20,769 bases of DNA from positions 1 to 20,769 of the forward strand of contig JBBRQP010000054.1 in NCBI GenBank assembly GCA_038226175.1. Direction: 5' to 3'. The stretch is from JBBRQP01 sp038226175. Lineage in GTDB: Bacteria > Cyanobacteriota > Cyanobacteriia > Gloeobacterales > Anthocerotibacteraceae. Numbering within the stretch: position 1 is the stretch's first letter; each line of letters opens with the position of its first letter. Below are positions 7,029-15,400 of this stretch, piece after piece. A program made the translations under genes and the position numbers. The notes under the pieces were generated by a model. That model had not been told where the DNA came from. It searched no databases and was given only the letters and a program-made list of their open reading frames with translations.

Positions 7029-8093
7029 ATGCTCTGGCGCACCATAGCAGGCGTTGGTTTACTGGTTGTGGGAATCCACGATCCTGTCTGGGCAAAAACC
7101 GGTGATATCAATGCAGATAGTCGTACTGACCAAGCAGATTTAACCCTGCTTACGCGCTTTCTCAACGGTGATGGCCTGTTTTCGGATACTCAAACCGAAA
7201 GTGCTGATATCGATGGTGATGGTGTGATCACCTCCCATGATGCCGACATTCTCAAACAACGGTTAGGGTTACGGGTACCCGAGTCAACGGGCATAACCCC
7301 AAAGATTGGTCTTGATTCGAGTAATAGCGGACGCGTTGTTGATCAGCAAACAGGACAACCCTTAGTTGGGGTCAAAATAGCCGTTCCTGATGAAGATATC
7401 TCTGTTGTAACCGACCAAAATGGTTATTTCACCTTACCGCGTCCAATTCCACCAGACCAGATTTTGACGGCTAAGGTCGGAAAATATGCCCCATTTTCGT
7501 TGACGGTCAAAAAAGACCAAGGGCATTTTGAGCTTAAGCTCGAACAACTCTCAGCTCGCATCTTGGTGCTTGATGATGGTATTCATCACCTAGGCGATAA
7601 CAAATTTGCCCAGTCTTCTGCTAACGCTGGAGATTTTCAACGCGCCTCAGAGGGGATCGATCTGCGGCGGTCTTTTGAGTTGGATACCCTACCAGACCAA
7701 GACCCTTATCTTAAAATAGGGACGCTCTTGGGCATTGATACGCCAGACTCGGTGCAGGCAGGGCAGTCGCATTTACCGATGCAAAAAACCTTTCAGAGTT
7801 CGGCCTTTCGGGTGTATCTCAATGGCACCCTGATCAAACGGATTACTCTCAATGGCGATAATGTGAGTATTCCTTTGCCCCGTCGTTCTTTGAATATTGG
7901 ACGAAATGAAGTGCAATTGGTTACCGCCCAGGCCAGTGTTAGCCCACTGTCTAGTTCTGGTGGTTTACTCGGAGCTTTGTTTGGCATGATTGTCGGAACC
8001 TCAGACAGTGACTACGATGATATTGAAATTGCACATTTACTGCTTGTCATCCCCGGCCGGGAACAGCGTGGCAATTTCCGCGCCGCGCCTTAG
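7029..8093 (+). CDS. Secreted protein with dockerin-type domain, CarboxypepD_reg-like domain and beta-rich C-terminus
   Basis: A signal peptide (MLWRTIAGVGLLVVGIHDPVWA, likely cleaved after residue 22, shown here in parts: hydrophobic core 7-16, A22 at -1) leads into a type I dockerin-like pair at about 25-81. Loop 1 has D26, N28, D30, R32, D34; loop 2 has D60, D62, D64, V66, D71, both followed by a short helix, the calcium-binding dockerin layout. Residues 99-172 resemble a carboxypeptidase regulatory-like fold (SGRVVDQQTGQPLVGVKI, then TDQNGYFTLP). The remaining 180 residues are beta-rich (LDDGIHHLGDNKF, then NVSIPLPRRSLNIGRNEVQL) and suggest a carbohydrate-binding-like sandwich, but I cannot name the family. 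The protein is probably exported. It starts 65 bases after dxs with GGAG about 8 bases upstream of the ATG. No cohesin or glycosidase gene is nearby. Confidence 0.8.
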   Translation: MLWRTIAGVGLLVVGIHDPVWAKTGDINADSRTDQADLTLLTRFLNGDGLFSDTQTESADIDGDGVITSHDADILKQRLGLRVPESTGITPKIGLDSSNSGRVVDQQTGQPLVGVKIAVPDEDISVVTDQNGYFTLPRPIPPDQILTAKVGKYAPFSLTVKKDQGHFELKLEQLSARILVLDDGIHHLGDNKFAQSSANAGDFQRASEGIDLRRSFELDTLPDQDPYLKIGTLLGIDTPDSVQAGQSHLPMQKTFQSSAFRVYLNGTLIKRITLNGDNVSIPLPRRSLNIGRNEVQLVTAQASVSPLSSSGGLLGALFGMIVGTSDSDYDDIEIAHLLLVIPGREQRGNFRAAP

Positions 8094-8154
8094 ATGCTCT
8101 TCACTCCACCAACGGATGCACGCAACTGGCTTAGCCCCCCTGCTCAGAAGCCAT

Positions 8155-8412
8155 TTATAGCTTAGTACGCAAAATAAATGAGTAACATTCACCGACTTCA
8201 AGGGCATAATCCTGTTGCTCTAAGAAGCGTTTGAGGGGTTCATAAACCAGAGCGCGGCCTTGAGTCGGATGTACCCACAATTCCCCACGCTGAAATTGCC
8301 ATTTAAATGTCCACTGAAACATAGCCGCTGTAACCTCTCCCTCTAGGCGCATCTCAGCTAGAGAAAGACGGGTTGGGCGCACAAGGACGGCAGTATTGGG
8401 TGATTTGGGCAT
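8155..8412 (-). CDS. DUF3146-like small cyanobacterial protein (85 aa)
   Basis: The 85-residue protein begins MPKSPNTAVLVRPTRLSLAE and contains LEGEV-x-A-x-x-F-Q-W-x-F-x-W-x-F-x-R-G-E-L-x-V-x-P-x-x-G-R-A-L-V, then FLEQQDYALE. The pattern of alternating aromatic residues and the RGEL / GRALV / FLEQQDY segments match my memory of DUF3146, a cyanobacteria-specific family with no known function. The frame is open further upstream to TTG at 8433 (and GTG at 8430), which would add seven residues. I chose the ATG at 8412 because family members start near this point. It has no membrane segment. It lies on the same strand as, and 153 bases downstream of, the large fusion gene at 8565-11096. Confidence 0.75.
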   Translation of the reverse strand: MPKSPNTAVLVRPTRLSLAEMRLEGEVTAAMFQWTFKWQFQRGELWVHPTQGRALVYEPLKRFLEQQDYALEVGECYSFILRTKL

Positions 8413-8564
8413 AGGACAAATGTATTTCACCAATTCATTTATTTAATCAGTTTTAGACCACTAAACGTAAGTTCTGCGTTCTTGAATAAACCTCAATGCT
8501 TGCGCAATGCTAGTAGATATCCATTGCTGAGAGTAAGACCTTGGTTAATAAGGATTTTACCCAC

Positions 8565-11096
8565 TCAAAAAACAACTGTAAGATACCAAAGACTCGCTCC
8601 CACCATGACCGTGGCAAAATGTTGCGCAAAGATAAACCGTAAAGGTTGACGGGCAATTTTTTGGGTCAAGAACATACTCAACAACACCGCTGCCAAGAGC
8701 GTCGTTCCTTGTAAAAAAACAATCACCGCTGGATGCGCAATCAACACTGGCCAATCTCCCAATAGCCCAAAAGTTCTCTGGGTAACCGCTAATAATTGAC
8801 CTGCTTCACCCAAGCCCATTTTGAGATAATAGGCCAAACTCGCGCCCCAAACTAACGGTAAATACCCATAAGTTAACTTCACGAACGAAGGCAGACGACA
8901 GCTTCCTTTGGCTAGCCAGGGTTGCACAACCTTGAGCACACCATACATCAAACCCAAAAAACCAGCTGGTAATAGCAACACCACTACTGACAATAAACTA
9001 TGCGCCCAAAAATTAGTCATAACTGCCGATAACCCCCAGATCCGTACAATCTCCGGGAGACGATGCAAATAAATACCACCTAACAACAACAGTAGCAAAG
9101 CCACCTCATCCAGACGCGGCTTATGGGTCGTCCACAACTCAATTCCCGGCGGTCGCAAATTTAGCTCTACCGAACGGTGAGGACACGCCTTCAAACAAGT
9201 CATACACAGTACACAATCTCGGTTATCTTCTAGTTGCGCCGGATGCGAATAAACAGGACACCCCCCCGTTGCTTGACCCTCACCTAAAGCAGGTCCACCT
9301 TTATAACAGGCATAGGTCGTACAAGTTGCCGAACAAATTCCCTGCTGAGCCCGTAGTTCGATGACTGCCATCTTGGCAAATAGACCATTCATTCCCCCGA
9401 TTGGACACAGATACCGACACCAATAACGCCGCTCAAATATGACTGAACAGACCATCGCACCCCCGGTAATCAGCAACAGCAACCATGCCGATAAATAAGC
9501 TGTATTCGGCAGATCCCACAACTCTTCCCACAAAAAAATTACCGCAAACAACCCAAATAAAAACCAACCGCCCCACAGCTCAGTTTGTTGACGCGGCCAA
9601 CGCTGTAGCTGACGCGGCCACAGCCACAGGGACAATTTCTGGACAATCTCGCCGTAAATCATGAAGGGGCAGACGGCGCACCACATCCGACCCACCAGCG
9701 GAAAGAGTACCAAAATCAGAGGCCACCACCAGCACCAAAAAAGATTGAGCACAGCATTATGGTCACGACTCTGCGGACCAAAAAAAAGAATCCCCACAAT
9801 CAACGCAAAAAACCAGGAGGTAAACCCATAGTTAATTCGGTCAGGCCACCAAGGACTCGTAAGTAATCCCCGCAACCCAGGCCAAGCATTGAGCAGATTG
9901 ACCCGAAACTGTTTTTTCTTAGCTTGAGCCGGCCAAAAGATCTCTTCAGTCAGCAGCGGTGAGCCTGCCGATTGAACTACCGCCCGCTCGACAAGGATCT
10001 TGAGTTCCCGCAAATTACCTGGAAAATCATAACCTTGCAAACGACGCAGAGCTTCAGGCGTGACCTTAGGGCGACGCAGACCTTCATTTTGGGTAAATTG
10101 ACTGAGATAATAATCAACTTGCGCTGCGAGATCCGTCTTGCGTACCCGTAATGGCGAAACTTTAATCGTATGACCCACCAAAGATTCTAGTCCTGGGATT
10201 ACTTTTTCTGAAGTAAAGAGAATACGCGCGGGGCTAATACGAGATGTAGCTAGGGGTTGTCCGGGTAGATTAACCGGACAATACTTCCCAGTCTCCAGCA
10301 AGTGCTTAACGCGATTAAGTAACTCAGGGCTGAGGTCGTGAATATTATTAAGGATTAGGGTTCCTTCACCTAGCCAATCCAAAAGACCAAGATGACCGTC
10401 TGCTTGCCCAAATAATTCGCTTACTTTGAGCCGTGCGCTCTCAAGCAGAATCAAAGGATTACGGCGACGCTGAGAACCAAAATGGATCAAGGCACAGAGG
10501 TTATCTTTTTCTAACCCCGGTTCCCCAAAAATCAGCACCGGACGCTCATCTCCGGCAGCCGCTTTAATTTGTTGGCGTAAAGTCATGGCATAACGGCTTT
10601 TGCCTACAATCCCGCGCTTGACCCGTGGCACCAAGTAAGGCCGCAATTGTGCCTGTCGCTCCTGTTCATAGGTCAACCGTGCCGTAAGTTCGACCACCTC
10701 AGCGGCGAGCTGTCGTGAGAAGGCCATCGTTACTTCGGGATAGCGGTCTAACCATTCCTGAAACCCTAACTTCGGCAAGACCCAAAAGCGGCACTCCGTC
10801 AACGTCCGTGCGGTTTGTTGAATCGGTTGATTAAGCAATAATTCCTGTAGATGAAGTACCGCCCCGGGCAATAAACTCTGGGCATAACTAAATCCCTGAC
10901 TCGGCAAAAGATCAACACGCCCCTGCTGCAAAATATACAAAGTCTCAGCAGGTAAGTCTGCAAGTGCTACTTGCCGTTGGGCAGGTATCAGACGTTCGGT
11001 CAACTGGGCAGCAAGCGCGTCTAAGGCTGCCTGAGAGAGGATAGCCAATGTACTGTGCTGCTTGAGCCAAGCTGAAAGTTGCCTACTTTGTTCCAT
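8565..11096 (-). CDS. CRP-like sensor / degenerate sigma-54-type AAA+ / membrane polyferredoxin fusion
   Basis: The 843-residue protein has three parts. Residues 13-140 resemble a cyclic nucleotide-binding (CRP-like) beta-roll (ETLYILQQGRVDLLP). Residues 160-392 align with a sigma-54 activator AAA+ module: VGKSRYAMTLRQQI, ELFGQADG at 227-234, and LQGYDFPGNLRELKILVERA at 353-372. Its motor is broken: the Walker A loop reads GEPGLEKDN (191-199), the Walker B acidic pair is replaced (LILNNIHDL, 247-255), and the GAFTGA sigma-54 contact loop is missing between ELFG and EGTL. Residues 420-843 form a NapH/NosR/CcoG-like membrane part with WCAVCP (C473, C476), CRYLCP (C560, C564), a cluster at C588, C592, C597 and C613, and a classic 4Fe-4S site C628-x2-C631-x2-C634-x3-C638-P. 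No C-terminal helix-turn-helix follows. It is likely a redox or signal-linked membrane electron carrier. AGAAGGT lies 5-6 bases before the ATG. Confidence 0.85.
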   Translation of the reverse strand: MEQSRQLSAWLKQHSTLAILSQAALDALAAQLTERLIPAQRQVALADLPAETLYILQQGRVDLLPSQGFSYAQSLLPGAVLHLQELLLNQPIQQTARTLTECRFWVLPKLGFQEWLDRYPEVTMAFSRQLAAEVVELTARLTYEQERQAQLRPYLVPRVKRGIVGKSRYAMTLRQQIKAAAGDERPVLIFGEPGLEKDNLCALIHFGSQRRRNPLILLESARLKVSELFGQADGHLGLLDWLGEGTLILNNIHDLSPELLNRVKHLLETGKYCPVNLPGQPLATSRISPARILFTSEKVIPGLESLVGHTIKVSPLRVRKTDLAAQVDYYLSQFTQNEGLRRPKVTPEALRRLQGYDFPGNLRELKILVERAVVQSAGSPLLTEEIFWPAQAKKKQFRVNLLNAWPGLRGLLTSPWWPDRINYGFTSWFFALIVGILFFGPQSRDHNAVLNLFWCWWWPLILVLFPLVGRMWCAVCPFMIYGEIVQKLSLWLWPRQLQRWPRQQTELWGGWFLFGLFAVIFLWEELWDLPNTAYLSAWLLLLITGGAMVCSVIFERRYWCRYLCPIGGMNGLFAKMAVIELRAQQGICSATCTTYACYKGGPALGEGQATGGCPVYSHPAQLEDNRDCVLCMTCLKACPHRSVELNLRPPGIELWTTHKPRLDEVALLLLLLGGIYLHRLPEIVRIWGLSAVMTNFWAHSLLSVVVLLLPAGFLGLMYGVLKVVQPWLAKGSCRLPSFVKLTYGYLPLVWGASLAYYLKMGLGEAGQLLAVTQRTFGLLGDWPVLIAHPAVIVFLQGTTLLAAVLLSMFLTQKIARQPLRFIFAQHFATVMVGASLWYLTVVF

Positions 11097-11244
11097 CGCT
11101 ACCTTCTCAAAAAAACGGTCTAAGTTTATCTGTTAAAAAGATGGGCAAGAAACTACTTTGAATCCTATCAACAAATAAGTGGCTAGCCGAGTTTAGCTAG
11201 GTTTTGCGTTTTATATTGTTACGTTAGAGTGGCGAGTAAAAAAA

Positions 11245-11319
11245 TCCCCGTCGAGAGGACTCGAACCTCTGTGGGTCAACTTAGAAGGTTGATGCCTAAT
11301 CCGCTCGGCCACGACGGGA
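11245..11319 (-). tRNA. tRNA-Arg (anticodon UCU)
   Basis: The minus strand folds into a 75-base cloverleaf. The acceptor stem TCCCGTC pairs with GACGGGG (one terminal U-G pair), with A as discriminator. The anticodon arm is TCAAC-CTTCTAA-GTTGA, giving anticodon TCT for Arg (AGA). The T arm is AGAGG-TTCGAGT-CCTCT, and the variable loop is five bases. CCA is not encoded. A run of seven T follows the discriminator directly (+ strand A run at 11238-11244), which may help stop transcription. A TATAAT lies upstream. Confidence 0.9.
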
Positions 11320-11333
11320 TGAAGTTCCAGAAT

Positions 11334-11350
11334 CTGTAACAATTATACAG
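11334..11350 (-). promoter_or_regulatory. Candidate -10 region for the tRNA-Arg gene
   Basis: Read on the minus strand, 11342-11347 is TATAAT, ending 22 bases ahead of the mature tRNA 5' end, which would leave a short leader. It sits inside a small palindrome, CTGTA at 11334-11338 and TACAG at 11346-11350. The -35 region (minus strand TAAAGA near 11365-11370) is weak. The spacer is shared with the divergent ROK kinase gene. Confidence 0.35.
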
Positions 11351-11386
11351 TGATGCGCCCAAGCTCTTTATTCGGAATCCTCACCC

Positions 11387-12286
11387 ATGTATGCAATCGC
11401 CCTTGACCTCGGCGGCACTGCCATCAAAGCCGGCATCTACGATGATGCGGGTCATCAACATGCCGTACACAGCATACCTACCCCCCAGCCTGCTACCCCC
11501 GAAGCCGTACTCGTGGCTCTTGCCGATTTGTGTCAGACCCTTGATCCGGATGGACACATTACCTGTGTAGGCCTAGGTGTGCCGGGGATCACCGATGCGG
11601 CTGGACGGGTCGTCAAAACTGCTATCAACCTAGAAAAAACACTTTGGCAAAATATTCCGTTAGCCGAACACCTTGAGCAGCTGACTAACCGTCAGGTCAT
11701 TCTTGCCAATGATGCCAACTGTGCCGGCTTAGGCGAAGTTTGGCTCGGTGCGGCTAGAGAAAAAGAATTACAAGATGTGCTGATGCTAACCCTTGGTACG
11801 GGGGTAGGGGGTGCAGTAATCCTCAAGGGCAAACTATTTACGGGTCATGGGGGGGCAGGAGCCGAACTAGGTCATATCGGGCTAAATATAGATGGCCCGG
11901 CCTGCAACTGTGGCAGTCACGGCTGTCTAGAGCAATATGTCTCGATCCATGGTATCGAACGATTGACCGGAAAAGACCCGCACACCCTGGGGCTGTTAGC
12001 GCAACAGGGTGATGTGCAAGCTCTGGCAGCTTGGGAAAAAGTGGGTAGGTACTTGGGCGCAGGGCTAACGAGTTTGGTATACATATTTACCCCCCAAGCG
12101 ATTGTGATTGGAGGAGGCGTGAGTGCAAGCAGTCAGTTTTTTCTGCCTAGAGCCTTAGCGGAAGTTAAAACTCGGGTCTTGCCCGCTTGTGCTGAGGGGC
12201 TTATCTTGCGAGCGGCTCAATTAGGCAATGATGCGGGCATGGCAGGAGCGGCTCGACTCGCTTTTCAGACCTTTGGCGAGCAGTAA
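11387..12286 (+). CDS. ROK-family sugar kinase (probable glucokinase)
   Basis: This cytoplasmic enzyme phosphorylates a hexose, most likely glucose, with ATP. The 299-residue length is normal. The ATP phosphate loop is ALDLGGTAIKAGIYD (5-19). The catalytic base is D109 in ANDANCAGLGE. A second phosphate motif is LTLGTGVGGAVI, followed by the ROK signature with zinc ligands H163, C173, C175 and C180 (GHIGLN ... CNCGSHGCLEQY). The adenosine region has VIGGGVS. No part is missing. ROK enzymes also include fructokinases and N-acetylmannosamine kinases, so the substrate is inferred. There is no ribosome binding site before the ATG at 11387. It is divergent from the tRNA gene and followed by a stem-loop. 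Confidence 0.9.
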   Translation: MYAIALDLGGTAIKAGIYDDAGHQHAVHSIPTPQPATPEAVLVALADLCQTLDPDGHITCVGLGVPGITDAAGRVVKTAINLEKTLWQNIPLAEHLEQLTNRQVILANDANCAGLGEVWLGAAREKELQDVLMLTLGTGVGGAVILKGKLFTGHGGAGAELGHIGLNIDGPACNCGSHGCLEQYVSIHGIERLTGKDPHTLGLLAQQGDVQALAAWEKVGRYLGAGLTSLVYIFTPQAIVIGGGVSASSQFFLPRALAEVKTRVLPACAEGLILRAAQLGNDAGMAGAARLAFQTFGEQ

Positions 12287-12290
12287 CATG

Positions 12291-12341
12291 GTTCTCAGAC
12301 CTCTGGACTTAATCAAAGCGCAGCGCAGGTCTGCCGAGAAC
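12291..12341 (+). other. Long bulged stem-loop downstream of the ROK kinase
   Basis: GTTCTCAGACCT at 12291-12302 can pair with AGGTCTGCCGAGAAC at 12327-12341: twelve base pairs with a three-base bulge (GCC) on the right arm and a 24-base loop. It begins five bases after the kinase stop codon. There is no T run directly after it, so it is not a textbook intrinsic terminator. The last kinase codons carry a near copy of the left arm (CAGACCTTTGG, and then CAGACCTCTGG), a short direct repeat. It could end or stabilise the kinase transcript. Confidence 0.45.
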
Positions 12342-12408
12342 TCATTACCTGAGTAGACATCACTATTTTTTGCCATGGTAAAACCTATACAAAATCATAT
12401 TCCGTGTA

Positions 12409-12414
12409 TATACT
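12409..12414 (+). promoter_or_regulatory. Possible -10 box upstream of the caspase-WD40 gene
   Basis: TATACT lies 70 bases ahead of the ATG at 12485 in an AT-rich spacer that has no other gene. There is no good -35 match 17 bases upstream. If it is used, the GTG at 12404 that would extend the reading frame upstream is not transcribed, which favours the 12485 start. Confidence 0.3.
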
Positions 12415-12484
12415 GAGGGCATTATTTTGCAACGCTTTTTTTGGGAAACTGTCTGTAAAAGATCTTTTCCTCAATCGAGGTATT

Positions 12485-15400
12485 ATGTCGCCACGCGGTC
12501 TTATCGTTACACCAGTAATAACCCAGAAGCTCTGGGTGCTGATGATAGGGGTTAATCATTATGAAGATAGTAGTCTTCCAGACTTGGCTTACAGCACACC
12601 AGACTGTCAATTACTCGAAGAAGTTCTAACATCTTTATCAATACCCTTTGCTGAACGCCAGCTCTTTGTTCACCATTGCCTTACTCCACAGTTACCCACC
12701 CTCGCAGCTGTGCGCCAAAGCCTAGATACGATTTTGCGTAACGCTACTAAATATGACACGGTCTTATTTTATTTTTCTGGTCACGGCCTTTTGACGGGCA
12801 CTAGCTGCCAACCCGTCCTCTGCTTGCGCGATACCAATAGCGAAAACCTGTCTGGTACAGGCTTATTATTACAGGAAGTTTTGCAGAAGATGCATAGCTG
12901 TTGGGCTCAACAGCAGTTACTTTGGCTGGATGCCTGTCATAGCGGCGGGCTTTCGCGTAAGGGACAAGATACACTACCCAATCCCATGGCCCAGTTAGTT
13001 GAGGTTTTGGGACAACAGGATACCCATTGTCAAGGGTTTTATGCGCTTCTGTCCTGTGAACAAGATGAGCGATCTTGGGAGATTCCAGCCCTACGTCATG
13101 GCCTATTTACGCATTTTTTGGTGCGCGGGCTACAAGGTGAAGCGGCAGATGAACGCGGACGCATTGAGATGGATCGGCTTTACAAATATGTCTATCGCAA
13201 GACCCGGAGCTATCTCGATAACCTCAACCACCAGATCCGTCTAGAAAACCAAGGTATGCGCCAACGTGGGGCCGGAATGCTTTGTCCTGAGTATCCCTTA
13301 CAACATCCTAAACGGATTATCGAAGGGGGCGGAGAAATCATTTTAGGCTTTGCGCGTCAGGATCAGTCGGAGGCAAACTGGCAAAGACAGGCTCTTGTTG
13401 TAGAAGGGTTAGGCGTCAGTGAGGCAAGTCTGGGGATTAGTAAAACCCTTGCTGAAGCTGGAGCATTTATGTTGCACTATTGGTCTCAGATCGGGCAAAC
13501 CAGATCTTCGGTGTATGAAGCGATTGAGCAGTGCTTGTCCATCACCCAGCCCAGTCTCCGGCAAGCAACAATACTTCTTTATTTGCGCGGTCACATAACA
13601 CAAACCGCTGCTGGCGACAGCTATCTGGTCGTAGGCGAAGAAAAGCTCAGTCTTGAGTGGCTGCAGCATACCCTTCAACAGGCACAATCTCAATATCTGC
13701 TGATTCTCGATTGTCCAGGGGCTGTGCGCCTCGACCGCTGGTTTGAGGCTCTACAACTTGGATCAGAGGTAGGTCAGTGTCTGTTGGCCGCAGCAGCCCC
13801 TAGCTCAGATCCCGAACAATTTGCGCAAGCTCTTCTCGAAACCCTTCAAGAGGTAGACCCCGGTACTGACCTCTCCGTGGCTAGTTGGATTAACCGTCTT
13901 CAGGAAGTACTAGGGGAATTGGACTTACCTTTACACTGTTGGCTCTCGGCAACACGCGGCGTGATTGATATTTTGCCAGGTCAACGACCGGGAATCTTTA
14001 GGGATTTGGGAGTCTGTCCCTATCGGGGGCTCCAGGCTCTAACCATACATGACGCGCCGTACTTTTATGGACGTGAGCCATTGATCCAGGAGGTTTTACA
14101 GCAACTCAGAACGCAGCCTTTTTTGGCGGTAGTGGGCAGCTCAGGAAGTGGTAAATCATCTCTTGTCCAGGCTGGGGTCATGGCTCAAATTCGCCAAGGC
14201 CGACAGATTGTAGGATCGAATCAGTGGAGAGTGTTGTTGATCCGCCCAAGTACCCAACCTCTACTCGCCTTAGCGCAGGGACTCGACCTGCAAAGCTGTG
14301 CCTTAGAAAATGTCGAAGCCTTTGTGCGCTATCTACGGGAGCGCCCTGAGCCGATGGTAGTCCTAGTAGTAGACCAGTTTGAGGAATTATTTACTCTGAG
14401 TGGAAGTGCCGAACGCCAGCAGTTTTTGGAACTGATCCTAGGCGCACTGACCCAGGCAGCTGATCGTTTTCGCGTCTTAGTTACCTTGCGAGCAGATTTT
14501 ATTGGGGCTGCTTTAGCGATGTCGGGTCTCGCACCCTTGGTAAAAAGAGCGATGGTCTTGGTACCGGCTGTGTTAACCCGCGAAGATTATCACCAAGTGA
14601 TCCTAGCACCAGCCGAAAAAGTTGGTTTGCGTGTCGAACCTGAGTTGGTAGAGGTGTTACTTCAAGATGTAACGGCTGACACAGCGGGAGATTTAGCCCT
14701 ATTGGCGTTTGTACTGGAGCAGCTGTGGGAGTGCCGTGAGGATGGAATACTAACTTTGCGGTGTTATCAAGAGGAGATCGGGGGTCTCAAAGGTGCCTTA
14801 GAGCGTAAAGCCAAAAAATTTTATACTAGTCTCGACTCAGAGTCCCAGCAGTGCGCACGTTGGCTGTTGCTCTCACTAGTACACCTAGGTGAAGGCGTGG
14901 CAGATACCCGTCGTCGGATTTATCGCTCAGCACTTAGGGTGAAGCGTTACCCACCATCGCTTGTGGATAGATTGCTGGAAAGGTTTAAAGAAGAACGCTT
15001 GCTGGTCTTAGGGACGCAAATCGATGAACTGGCAGGGCAAAAGCCGACTACCCAAGAGTCTACGGTAGAGATTGCCCATGAAATTTTGATCCGCGAATGG
15101 TCTACCCTGCGTGGCTGGATCGAAGAGAATCGGGCGCAGTTACGGCTGCAACGTCAGCTCGAGCTTGCGCAAAAGGAGGGATTTCCCTTACAAGGCGTGC
15201 TCCTCGCGCAGGCAGAAGACCTGTATCGCCAAAATAAAGATGAACTGCCTGAGACACTACAAAAATTTATTGAAGCTGGTCTGACAGAACGCGAAGGCGA
15301 ACTCCAAGCCCAAAAACGCAGATTGCGACAGACCAAGATCGCGGCTGGAGTGATGGGTGTTTTAGCTATATTAGCTCTAGGTGCGTTGGCAACTGTCTAT

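Noticed and set aside
12404..12484. N-terminal extension of the caspase-WD40 protein from GTG 12404
   Set aside because: Family members begin at the MSPRGL position, the extension shows no domain, and a possible -10 box overlaps it.
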